Source: Fastidiosipila sp963510375
GTDB lineage: Bacteria > Bacillota > Clostridia > Saccharofermentanales > Fastidiosipilaceae
Direction of reading: 5' to 3'
Assembly: GCA_963510375.1 (NCBI GenBank)
Contig: CAUPES010000010.1
Location: 1 to 55,266, forward strand
Length of the DNA stretch: 55,266 nucleotides
Part shown: piece after piece, positions 1 to 7,738 of the stretch
Numbering within the stretch: the first letter of the stretch is position 1
How the letters are laid out: each line of letters begins with the position of its first letter
Made by a program: the position numbers and the translations under genes
The notes under the pieces: generated by a model
Told to the model about the DNA's origin: nothing
Database searches by the model: none
The model's input: only the letters and a program-made list of their open reading frames with translations

Positions 1-68
1 GTACACTCTATCTAATAACAATATTATACAGCAAACCTGAATAATACTTAGTCGAAAAAGGGTTATAG

Positions 69-1223
69 GTTACCTTTAACAACCTAAATACATTATATAA
101 GGAAGTCAGACTTTACAATCTGCATGAATCCTTAAAGAAAAATTTTGCTAAAAATATGGAGTCTTTAAATGAGGTTTATGCAACTCAATTGAAGACAATA
201 TCTATTAAAGATGTAATTAATATAATAGGATCTCAATGTACAAACATAGTCATGTTTTTATTGATAGGAATCAGAGTTATCAGTGGTGCCTTGGCGGTGG
301 GTATGATCGTTCAATTGAATGGTGCAGTCAAACAATTAATGGCAGCAATAGAAAATATTATTGAATTTGTTTCAATCTTTACTCAACCAGATGCTATTAG
401 CAGATTTTATGAAATCATGGATTTACCTGATGAAGATGCAAAAGGTAGTATTCCTGTAGAAAAAAGATTAGATAATAAATATAATCTTGCGGTAGAAAAT
501 CTCAATTTTACCTATCCTGAAACGGATAAACAAGTGCTGAAAAATATAAGTGTAGGTTTTGAAGTTGGAAAATCTTATGCAATTGTGGGTGAGAATGGCT
601 CGGGTAAAACAACATTTATTAAATTATTGATGCGCCTTTACGAGCCTAATTCTGGACAGGTTAAACTAAATAATATTGCTGCAAATAAATATTCTCTAAG
701 CGAATATTACACACTTTTTTCCGTTGTATTTCAAGATTTTAGACTTTTAGGATTAACATTAGGAGAAAATATAGCAGTAGCACCAAAATATGATGAAACT
801 AAAGTTATGGAAGTCATGAAGAGAGCTGATATGGATTCTTTCCTCTGCAAACTAGATGGAAAATTAGATACTTATTTAGGTACAGAATTTGATCGCACTG
901 GTGTAAATATATCTGGTGGCGAAAGTCAGAAACTTGCTATAGCTAGAGCATTGTATAAAGATGCTCCAATCATGATATTGGACGAACCTACAGCAGCGCT
1001 TGACCCTGTTGCAGAATTTGAAGTATACCAGAATTTTAAAGAAATCGTAAAAGATAAAACAGCTTTCTATATCTCCCATCGCTTGTCGTCATGTCGCTTT
1101 TGTGATGAAATTCTAGTATTTGATAATGGCGAGATTGTCCAACGTGGTAAACATGAAGAGTTAGTTGAAGTTCCAGGTAAATATAAAGAGCTTTGGGACG
1201 CACAAGCTCAGTATTATGTTTAG
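69..1223 (+). pseudogene. ABC exporter, 5'-truncated (TM5-6 plus ATPase domain)
   Basis: This is the 3' part of a fused permease-ATPase ABC exporter. From the ATG at 156 it encodes 355 residues: two membrane helices (about residues 18-75) followed by a complete nucleotide-binding domain with Walker A GENGSGKTT (about 145), signature ISGGES (about 252), Walker B IMILDEPTAALD (about 272) and H-loop SHR (about 304). Transporter-like sequence continues upstream of that ATG: positions 69-155 read KEVRLYNL, typical of the loop after TM4 in exporters. That frame is closed by stops at 66-68 and 42-44, the ATG at 156 has no ribosome binding site, and frames 1 and 2 just upstream also carry transporter-like basic stretches (SKKGY, SRKRV). 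I infer a frameshifted or decayed gene whose first four helices are missing or out of frame. The ATPase domain itself looks intact. The substrate is unknown. Confidence 0.65.
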
Positions 1224-1299
1224 GGTGAATTTTTGAAAGAATTAATAAGATTTAAAAACATAATTTGACTAGAAATTGTAAACAAAAACCTAAGCTCTG

Positions 1300-1320
1300 A
1301 TGTGACCACCAAAAGTTAGA
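1300..1320 (+). mobile_element. possible solitary IS3-family terminal repeat
   Basis: The stretch reads TGTGACCACCAAAAGTTAGA, resembling the CCCCAAAAGTTAGA-type terminal inverted repeats of IS3-family elements in low-GC Gram-positives. No transposase and no second end are visible nearby, so at most it is a relic. This is a pattern-based guess. Confidence 0.25.
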
Positions 1321-1327
1321 TTTTTTT

Positions 1328-1364
1328 AGCGTAGCAGTTTATATGGCAGCTACGCTATTTTTAT
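1328..1364 (+). terminator. rho-independent terminator after the ABC exporter remnant
   Basis: A perfect 8-bp stem AGCGTAGC (1328-1335) / GCTACGCT (1349-1356) with a 13-nt loop is followed by ATTTTTAT. The T-run exists only for the plus direction. Confidence 0.7.
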
Positions 1365-1407
1365 GCAACCAAGAACCTAAGCCTGTATTGCACTGAACTT
1401 AGCCATT

Positions 1408-3582
1408 CTAGCTCATTCTTCTATGACTGGATTTCTGAGGCTGCCATTCTAACCTAATGCTCCAGATGCTAAGTCCAATGATAATGAGATGTATAAGAAC
1501 GCTAATTATCCAGTAAATTCTGTCATGCAGCATAAGATTATTTACTTCTGCCAACCAGGCTAAGGAGAATAATTGCATTTCTCTGATATTGGCAAACATG
1601 GCTAATGCAGGTAATACTGTAACGATAGTGGTGATAACTGCAGAGATACTTGTATTTTTGGACCTAGCTGAGATTGCAGCAATAATAGAAGCCACGCTAA
1701 TGCTTGCTATGAATCTAAATATGTACATGACAATAAAATAAGTTTGCATGGTCCAGAGGCTTGGAAAATTTCCCCAACCACTATGACTTTGTACTGGTAC
1801 ATGTAAGTCCTTTAGTTGATCAAACTTATTGAATTCAATTATTCTAGTAACTTGTACCAATGCAGAGATAGCTAAAGTGAATAGAACTGTTATTAAGAAC
1901 TTATAGCGACGCAACTTCCTATTTTCTGGAGTTATACGTAATAAACGTTTGGCATCAATAGAGTTTTCTCGTGCGAAGATACCTGAGCATAAGAATATTG
2001 CTGCTAGGTATGTAGTAATAATATCGCGGAGGTCAGCACGAGGATTGTCTAACCACTGGGCGTAGCTATCATCATTGATTAAGTGAGCAGGGATTCCTCT
2101 TTGGGCTTCGATTTCTAGAACTTCTTTGAGCTGTTTTTCAACTCTATCCAGAGCGTTGAGTTCATTCTCGACTAAATCATGTCTATTATTACTAAGTAAA
2201 TTATTTCTTTCTGCAGCAATTTCTTCTAAGGTAGATTCAGAAACTTTTCCTTGGAAGACTTCTATATAATAGGCATATGCTTGCTGTTCAGAATCTTTGT
2301 AGCGGTAGGCGGTGTCTATACGGTGATAGAGTAAACCGATTAATATTAGCAATATAAGCAAACCTTTATCCGAGAATAAGACTTTCTTGAGTTCGTTGAA
2401 GAATATTCCCCCGCGACTATTAATTCTGTCTGTCAAACGGATGAAATTATCCTTGACCTTAGCAAGATATTTCCAAGTAGACTTATTGTGCAAAATTTTG
2501 GCTGTAGAGAATCTCTTAATAATAATTATTATACTAACAGTTATGAGTATTAAGCAGATAATTGGCCATAGAATTATCATTTCTACAGGGTGGTTGAATA
2601 TATTAGTATTCTGATAGCGCCTAATTAAATCGAATGAGTTAAAACCATAAATAGGGTTGACGAAATGTAAAATGTTAAAGACAGAATTAACTGGAATGCT
2701 GATATAGAGAATATAAAACATGATCCAGAAACCAGCTACAATTGATAAAACTGGAATAGCGCGTTTGAGAAGTGTGTATAGGGCAAAAATTATTAAGGCT
2801 ACGGTTACAGCATTTATCCATTTAATCAAAAGAGCTAGGACAAAATAAACTGCAACTGTCGTAGGATAGATTAAAGATCTAAAGTCACTTATTGACTGGA
2901 CTAGTCTACTTAGATCGTCCCAACCATAGATGAAACCAGCAGTGATAATATTGCCACCATATAAGCCTAAACATAATAATAATAGGGTGAAGATAATTGC
3001 CGAAATTTTTGAAACAGCTAATCTTATTCTGCTCTGAGTTGCAGTCAGAAGTGGAAATAATTCTTCCTCATATTCCTGGGTAAACATTTGAGTTGTGAGC
3101 AAGATAATAAAAGCAAAGAGAATTAGATCTGAAAATTGAAAATCAAAGGGGCGAGTTACCTGTAGATCATAACCAATTGCTAAAGGTAAAGTTTCTAAAC
3201 CGGCGAAATCTTTTACTGTTTTATCAATATTACGTTGATTATAGATAGTAATATCTTCACCACTTAGTGCAAAGGCATCTTCAGCGCGATCAGGAGTTCC
3301 TAGGATATAATCAGGGTAGGTTTTTATATATTTTTGTTGTTGGGCTAAAGCGTTGAGAGCATTGCTAGAAGGTAGACCTCTTTCTTCGGGATTTGATATT
3401 TCTTTGGTCTGCTCTGAAGATTTTAAATCTTTTAAAACCTCAACATAAGTATTGTAATCCTCAAGTATATGTCTATCCTTATGCCTGAAATGTTGTTGAA
3501 ATAAGAAAATATTTAAGATTAAGGCGAAAACAATAATTGTGATGGATTTTAGATTTAACCATTTACGTAATTCATAGAACAT
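1408..3582 (-). CDS. ABC transporter permease, internally duplicated, about 12 TM helices
   Basis: This is a 724-residue polytopic membrane protein, the probable permease of the ATPase encoded 20 nt upstream. The two halves look alike: each opens with a short FYEL/FFNELKK-type cytoplasmic segment, one helix (about 12-28 and 408-424), an extracellular region of about 110 residues rich in charged helices with a Tyr-rich start, then a block of five or so helices. This suggests a tandem duplication of an ABC-2-like permease, so one chain may replace a homodimer. A GAGGT ribosome binding site lies just before the start. The large ectodomains recall permeases of antimicrobial-peptide efflux or immunity systems, but no substrate can be read from the sequence. 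It is the last gene of the minus-strand pair. Confidence 0.8.
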   Translation of the reverse strand: MFYELRKWLNLKSITIIVFALILNIFLFQQHFRHKDRHILEDYNTYVEVLKDLKSSEQTKEISNPEERGLPSSNALNALAQQQKYIKTYPDYILGTPDRAEDAFALSGEDITIYNQRNIDKTVKDFAGLETLPLAIGYDLQVTRPFDFQFSDLILFAFIILLTTQMFTQEYEEELFPLLTATQSRIRLAVSKISAIIFTLLLLCLGLYGGNIITAGFIYGWDDLSRLVQSISDFRSLIYPTTVAVYFVLALLIKWINAVTVALIIFALYTLLKRAIPVLSIVAGFWIMFYILYISIPVNSVFNILHFVNPIYGFNSFDLIRRYQNTNIFNHPVEMIILWPIICLILITVSIIIIIKRFSTAKILHNKSTWKYLAKVKDNFIRLTDRINSRGGIFFNELKKVLFSDKGLLILLILIGLLYHRIDTAYRYKDSEQQAYAYYIEVFQGKVSESTLEEIAAERNNLLSNNRHDLVENELNALDRVEKQLKEVLEIEAQRGIPAHLINDDSYAQWLDNPRADLRDIITTYLAAIFLCSGIFARENSIDAKRLLRITPENRKLRRYKFLITVLFTLAISALVQVTRIIEFNKFDQLKDLHVPVQSHSGWGNFPSLWTMQTYFIVMYIFRFIASISVASIIAAISARSKNTSISAVITTIVTVLPALAMFANIREMQLFSLAWLAEVNNLMLHDRIYWIISVLIHLIIIGLSIWSIRLEWQPQKSSHRRMS

Positions 3583-3602
3583 TTATTGACCTCATGCGAC
3601 AA

Positions 3603-4454
3603 TTATATATTAAGTAAATCACCTTCGTTATAATAAAGGTAAACATCCTCTAGATTAGGGTTAACATTGCTTGCGTTTTTAGAGGGGCGCTCGTCACTGA
3701 TTACTCTAGCCACGACACCATCGACTGAGTGAAAGACATTGCCTACGAGATATTTTTTCTGCAAGTTTTCCAGTTCCGCTTCATTGACTTGAATTTCAAA
3801 AACTTTGTCCTGTATATCATGTAACCACTCACTTATTGGTTTGCAGCCGATAATATTACCTTTTTTCAGTAAAATCACTTGATTAGATATATATTCAATA
3901 TCACTGACAACGTGGGTTGCCAAAATAATAATTTTATTTGTAGAGAAGGAGCTGATTAAATTACGAATACGTATACGCTCAACTGGATCTAAACCAGCAG
4001 TTGGCTCATCCAAGAGCAGAACTTTGGGATCTCCAAGTAAGGCTTGAGCTAGTAACACACGTTGCTTCATACCACCAGAAAACCCTTTCATCTTTTTATG
4101 ACCTATATCCGCTAAATTAACAGCTTCTAGGAGAGCTTCTACTTGGACTTTGGCACTTTTTACCTTCTTTAATTTTGCCATATAATGGAGAAAGGCTCTA
4201 GCTGACATATCTCTATATAATGCTTGTTGTTGAGGCATGAAGCCTAGAACTTCCAAAATATCTTGTGCCGGCTCAAGTTCGACTGAACCAGAATCAGCTT
4301 TTAGATTTTGGGAAATTATATTTAATAGAGTACTTTTGCCTGAACCATTGGCACCAAGTAGACCATAGATGCCAGGCTTTAAATTCATATCAAAGTCATT
4401 GAGTGCTTTAATACTGCCATAAGATTTATTTACATTGTTGATTTTTAATTGCAT
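3603..4454 (-). CDS. ABC transporter ATP-binding protein
   Basis: This stand-alone ABC ATPase of 283 residues has Walker A GANGSGKS (34-41), a Q-loop in FMPQQ, signature FSGGMKQR, Walker B VLLLDEPTAGLD and an H-loop ATHV. The C-terminal 70 residues form an extra domain, as in ATPases of the CcmA/multidrug type that pair with ABC-2 permeases. The start is supported by AGGGAT about 6 nt upstream. It is followed after 20 nt by the 724-residue permease, so the two form a transcription unit and very likely one transporter. The gene for a small secreted protein lies immediately upstream on the same strand, separated by a terminator, so any functional link with it is inference. Confidence 0.9.
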   Translation of the reverse strand: MQLKINNVNKSYGSIKALNDFDMNLKPGIYGLLGANGSGKSTLLNIISQNLKADSGSVELEPAQDILEVLGFMPQQQALYRDMSARAFLHYMAKLKKVKSAKVQVEALLEAVNLADIGHKKMKGFSGGMKQRVLLAQALLGDPKVLLLDEPTAGLDPVERIRIRNLISSFSTNKIIILATHVVSDIEYISNQVILLKKGNIIGCKPISEWLHDIQDKVFEIQVNEAELENLQKKYLVGNVFHSVDGVVARVISDERPSKNASNVNPNLEDVYLYYNEGDLLNI

Positions 4455-4474
4455 ATGATATCCCTATGTTAATA

Positions 4475-4520
4475 AAAAAGTAACCTCATAATCGTTTGTT
4501 TTATTATGAAGTTACTTTTA
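4475..4520 (-). terminator. terminator after the small secreted protein gene
   Basis: A long hairpin pairs AGTAACCTCATAAT (4479-4492) with ATTATGAAGTTACT (4503-4516), with one mismatch. Read on the minus strand it is followed by TTTTTATT. It separates the secreted protein gene from the ABC ATPase, so downstream transcription is read-through or starts anew. Confidence 0.75.
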
Positions 4521-4529
4521 TTTTATTGA

Positions 4530-4913
4530 CTAACTATTACCGTGGATTATATTTACTGTACTTCTATGCCAGTGTCTCGTGGTAGAAGCAAGTGTTATTA
4601 GTTGAGGTCTATATGATACATTTACATGTGATCCAGTTTTAGAATCGGTAACGCCGGGATGTTGTATGATTACTTCGTAAGACAACATATTAGGAGAACC
4701 TGTTATTTCAAAAATGTCGACTCTTAACATATCGGCACCATTATACCAAGTATTTGCTTCAACTAAATCAAATGATGTAGAATTACCTCCTCCATAAGTG
4801 CCCCCCGTTGATGTACGCCAAGTTTTAGCTGATAATGACTGTATTACATTAAGACCTAAAACAATCGACAAAACTAATGCGAATACTGATTTAAAAAGCT
4901 TTTTCTTTTTCAT
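4530..4913 (-). CDS. small secreted protein of unknown function
   Basis: I place the start at the ATG at 4913 (127 residues) because AGGAGG lies 5 nt before it; the frame stays open 15 codons further upstream but without a ribosome binding site. The product begins MKKKKLFKSV, has a hydrophobic core and a probable signal-peptidase site near SLSA-KT, leaving a mature part of about 98 residues. That part opens Gly/Thr/Ser-rich (TSTGGTYGGGNST), has no cysteine and ends with a His/Trp-containing stretch (TRHWHRSTVNIIHG). I do not recognise the family. Its size, secretion and position upstream of an ABC ATPase/permease pair are reminiscent of lactococcin-972-like bacteriocin loci, but the sequence motif of that family is not evident, so this is only a hypothesis. 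Confidence 0.65.
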   Translation of the reverse strand: MKKKKLFKSVFALVLSIVLGLNVIQSLSAKTWRTSTGGTYGGGNSTSFDLVEANTWYNGADMLRVDIFEITGSPNMLSYEVIIQHPGVTDSKTGSHVNVSYRPQLITLASTTRHWHRSTVNIIHGNS

Positions 4914-4948
4914 AATAACCTCCTTGAAAATAAACTTTTTATGATTTA

Positions 4949-4976
4949 ATATTAGCATATACTACAAAAAAAGCAA
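4949..4976 (-). promoter_or_regulatory. sigma-A type promoter for the small secreted protein gene
   Basis: On the minus strand TTGCTT (4971-4976), a 16-nt spacer and TAATAT (4949-4954) preceded by TGC (extended -10) lie about 35 nt upstream of the start codon. Confidence 0.5.
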
Positions 4977-5026
4977 AAAAATATATATATTTTTGTTGAA
5001 AATGAACTTTTAAAGAAGAGGTAATT

Positions 5027-6394
5027 ATGAAAAAAATTTTTTTAGTATTATTTTCACTAATTTTTATAGTATCCTGCAATAGTACAGGTGATAAAGTTGA
5101 CAATGTAAATACAATAACAGATAAATCACAAAGTCAATATCAATATGCTCAGCAATCTCGTCCATGGACAATAGCAGAGTCGGATGATTATTACTATCAT
5201 ATTTCAGGAAATTTTCTATATGCAATTTCTAAGAAGGATGGGAAAATAAAAGCTTTAGATAATAATCCAGATAGTTTGGCTGATAAAGAAACTGATATTA
5301 ACAAATTAATTGAGAGTAATGCATTTTTCCATTCACCACGCTCTGTATACTATAACGATAATAAGTTATATGTTATGGCTAGCAAAAAGAAGCTCTCTGA
5401 AAGAGAAAATACCGATATATCAGATATTTATGAGGATTGCTTATACGAGGTGAATACAGATGGTAGTGGACAAAAAGAATTATTTTTGCCGGGCGAATCT
5501 ATATACGAAGCATTTATTCATGAAGGCTATTTTTACTATTCAACCTCAAATATTTGGCAAAAAATGGATTTAATAAATAGTGGTAACTTAGAAAAAGATA
5601 GTTTAGAAAATTTGGATTACAAAATACAAAGAGTAGCCTTGGATAATATAAAAGGAAAGCCTGAAGTTATATTTGAGCAAAAAGGTGCAGGCTATATCCC
5701 AAGAATGAAAGTCTATGAAAATTACTTACATTTTTCTGATTATAAAATCACATCAGATGAAAAAGATGATAAAAAAGTAGTATACGAGAATACAGAGAGA
5801 ATTTTTAATTTGAAAAATTTTGAAGTTGAAGAAGCTGTAAAAGTAGAGCAAGAAAATCCTAATTTGAAAATTAACACATCAACGATAGTACCTGTTAACA
5901 ACGGAATAATGTATTTTTATAATCTTGTGGATAAGAAGCAGGAAGAATTTAACAATTTAAAGCTGGAAGAACAAATAGATAAAATTAGGAAAGGTGAAGT
6001 TGATTACCCTGAAAAAAACTTTGTCAAAGCAAAATTTGACGGGACAATTCTAGAGGAGTTTAAGATGAGCAGTAATTTGCATCCTGTTGCTTTTTTGAAC
6101 GGTTATGATAAGTATTTGTGCTTAGATAATTTTATGTGGGGCAAATATGGACTTGCAGATACAAGGAAATTGCAAATATTGAATACTAAGGGTGAATTAT
6201 TAGATGAGGTAACACCACCTGAGAATGCAGGTATGATCATTGGAATGGACAATGATTATATTTATGTAGAAGTTGTGAACGCAAAACCGGGAAATGCACA
6301 ACAGAATATAGATATTTATAGAGTTAATTTGAATAAAATTGGTACTGATGAATTTGAGTTTGAGCTCTTCTTTACTAGGAGTGGAGGGAAATAA
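5027..6394 (+). CDS. lipoprotein, DUF5050-like beta-propeller type
   Basis: This is a 455-residue predicted lipoprotein. The N-terminus MKKIFLVLFSLIFIVSC ends in a lipobox with Cys17, so the mature protein should be lipid-anchored on the outer face of the membrane. The rest contains several repeats of the kind YYY.xx.LYxIxxKDGKxK and LYEVNTDGSGQKEL, the pattern of DUF5050 and related WD-like beta-propellers in Clostridia. No catalytic motif is apparent. AGAGG precedes the ATG by about 6 nt. The gene is divergent from the small secreted protein gene (113 nt from its chosen start) and is followed after 56 nt by a gene of unknown function. A sensor or binding role is conceivable, but I cannot support a specific one. 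Confidence 0.7.
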   Translation: MKKIFLVLFSLIFIVSCNSTGDKVDNVNTITDKSQSQYQYAQQSRPWTIAESDDYYYHISGNFLYAISKKDGKIKALDNNPDSLADKETDINKLIESNAFFHSPRSVYYNDNKLYVMASKKKLSERENTDISDIYEDCLYEVNTDGSGQKELFLPGESIYEAFIHEGYFYYSTSNIWQKMDLINSGNLEKDSLENLDYKIQRVALDNIKGKPEVIFEQKGAGYIPRMKVYENYLHFSDYKITSDEKDDKKVVYENTERIFNLKNFEVEEAVKVEQENPNLKINTSTIVPVNNGIMYFYNLVDKKQEEFNNLKLEEQIDKIRKGEVDYPEKNFVKAKFDGTILEEFKMSSNLHPVAFLNGYDKYLCLDNFMWGKYGLADTRKLQILNTKGELLDEVTPPENAGMIIGMDNDYIYVEVVNAKPGNAQQNIDIYRVNLNKIGTDEFEFELFFTRSGGK

Positions 6395-6450
6395 TTATAA
6401 TTTTATACTAATGGTACATACTCTTTTGAAGGGATGCGTCTTAGAGATTA

Positions 6451-7530
6451 ATGAAAACAGTAGACTTTCATGATTACAAAATAAATATATCTATAGCTGA
6501 GCATGAGCAAGATAAAGAATTCATAAAGATTATTTATACCCAAGTTAATAATGATGAGCTAATAATTAAAGAGAAGGGCATGCCTTATATATACTCAAGG
6601 ATAAAGCTAGATGAAGATGAGTTAAGGATCACTAATATTTGTAGCATAAGTTTTTCTTGGGAAGGAAAAGAACTCTTTTTCAAACTACACAAAGCAGCTC
6701 CAATTGAGCACTTACGCTATGAGAAAGACAAGAATAGAAAACGTTATGTTTTTTACAATACAGCCAAGTTTGAGAATCGTCTTACTAGAGATTATCAGAA
6801 ATTTAGTTTGGATTTGCCATCTTCTATTGGGAATCTATATTCGAATTCTTCTTTAAACGTTCTATTCAATGAAAGCATGGGTGTGTTGTTTATTGTAGAT
6901 AAAATTGGCACAAGAGAATTCATTACTAACAAACAAATAAGTACATATATTATTAAAGGCAATACTCTAAAAGTGGATTTTATTGTTCCACATTTAATTA
7001 AAACAGCAGATAGTTATAGTGAAATACCAGCTAATTATAGAATAACAGTTAATTCACTTGTCCAGAACAGCTACCTTGAGCTGGGTAAGAACATGCAAAT
7101 TCTAAGCAATAATATTGGTAATGAAGCAATTTTATTGCAAGATATAAACGACGATATTAGAGAATTATATGTCGGCACCATAAAATATTGTCAATTGACC
7201 TCAAGTCTTATTTTTCAGAAATATTATTACTCATTACTTTTAATTAAGAATGAGACTATTACTTTATATGGAAATAATATTTATCCAAGAGATTATTTTG
7301 ATTCGTTTTTCTCAAGCGATACTAAAGCTATGAAAAGCATCTATAAAAAAATAGTTTCTAAAGATTTTGGATTTATTGAAGATTCAGATTGTATAAATGT
7401 AGTAAGCCTAAACAACCCAGAGGAAAATCTTGCAGAAATATTTATAAAGAACAGAAATGAAATTCTCATTTTTATTTATGAGTGTTTTCTAAAAATTTCA
7501 AAAGATAATATTGTTTTTATTAAAAATTAA
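6451..7530 (+). CDS. hypothetical protein
   Basis: A 359-residue protein that I do not recognise. It has no signal peptide and no clear membrane segment; it is rich in Ile, Lys, Asn and Tyr with alternating hydrophobic residues, suggesting mainly beta structure in the N-terminal two-thirds and helices near the C-terminus. There is no Cys cluster, nucleotide-binding loop or other catalytic signature. The ribosome binding site is weak (AGAG about 5 nt before the ATG, with AAGGG further upstream). It lies 56 nt downstream of the lipoprotein gene and could be co-transcribed with it. Just downstream lies the promoter of the next gene. Base composition is slightly more AT-rich than the P-type ATPase gene that follows, consistent with an accessory region. 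Confidence 0.6.
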   Translation: MKTVDFHDYKINISIAEHEQDKEFIKIIYTQVNNDELIIKEKGMPYIYSRIKLDEDELRITNICSISFSWEGKELFFKLHKAAPIEHLRYEKDKNRKRYVFYNTAKFENRLTRDYQKFSLDLPSSIGNLYSNSSLNVLFNESMGVLFIVDKIGTREFITNKQISTYIIKGNTLKVDFIVPHLIKTADSYSEIPANYRITVNSLVQNSYLELGKNMQILSNNIGNEAILLQDINDDIRELYVGTIKYCQLTSSLIFQKYYYSLLLIKNETITLYGNNIYPRDYFDSFFSSDTKAMKSIYKKIVSKDFGFIEDSDCINVVSLNNPEENLAEIFIKNRNEILIFIYECFLKISKDNIVFIKN

Positions 7531-7556
7531 TTTTCTAAACTAAGAGTTTTAAGCGC

Positions 7557-7585
7557 TTGAAACATTTTTTGATAAAATGTAAAAT
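7557..7585 (+). promoter_or_regulatory. promoter of the riboswitch/P-type ATPase transcript
   Basis: TTGAAA (7557-7562), a 17-nt spacer and TAAAAT (7580-7585) form a near-consensus sigma-A promoter. The expected start, near 7592, coincides with the 5' strand of the riboswitch P1 helix. Confidence 0.75.
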
Positions 7586-7590
7586 AGCAA

Positions 7591-7704
7591 TTAGCTAAAG
7601 GGAGTAACAGCCGTTTAACGGAGATTTTGTCAACAATCTCGATTTTATAATCTGGCAAAATCAGCAAATGTGAGACGCTAGCGATAAAACGCGGCGCTTT
7701 TTTT
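7591..7704 (+). promoter_or_regulatory. yybP-ykoY (Mn2+) riboswitch with terminator
   Basis: The conserved blocks of the yybP-ykoY class appear in order: AAAGGGAGTA (7597-7606), GTCAACA with CTCG (7629-7641), ATCTGGC (7650-7656) and ATGTGAGAC (7668-7676). TTAGC (7591-7595) can pair with GCTAG (7677-7681) to close P1. The same 3' strand also forms the left arm of a terminator: CGCTAGCG (7676-7683), loop ATAAAA, CGCGGCG (7690-7696), then C and seven T. P1 and the terminator are therefore mutually exclusive, as expected of an ON switch that allows expression when Mn2+ is bound. The class is established as an Mn2+ sensor controlling exporters. The P1 sequence departs from the usual AAAGGGG/CCUUU pairing, so the exact fold is inferred. 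Confidence 0.82.
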
Positions 7705-7738
7705 ATGTCAAAATAAGCCCCAAGAAAAAGGAGAAAAT

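Noticed and set aside
876..1079. 67-residue minus-strand frame within the exporter ATPase domain
   Set aside because: It is antisense to the signature and Walker B region, with no support as a gene.
6434..6451. Five-codon upstream frame whose stop overlaps the start of the 359-residue gene
   Set aside because: The purine-rich stretch touches its ATG with no spacing, so initiation there is unlikely.
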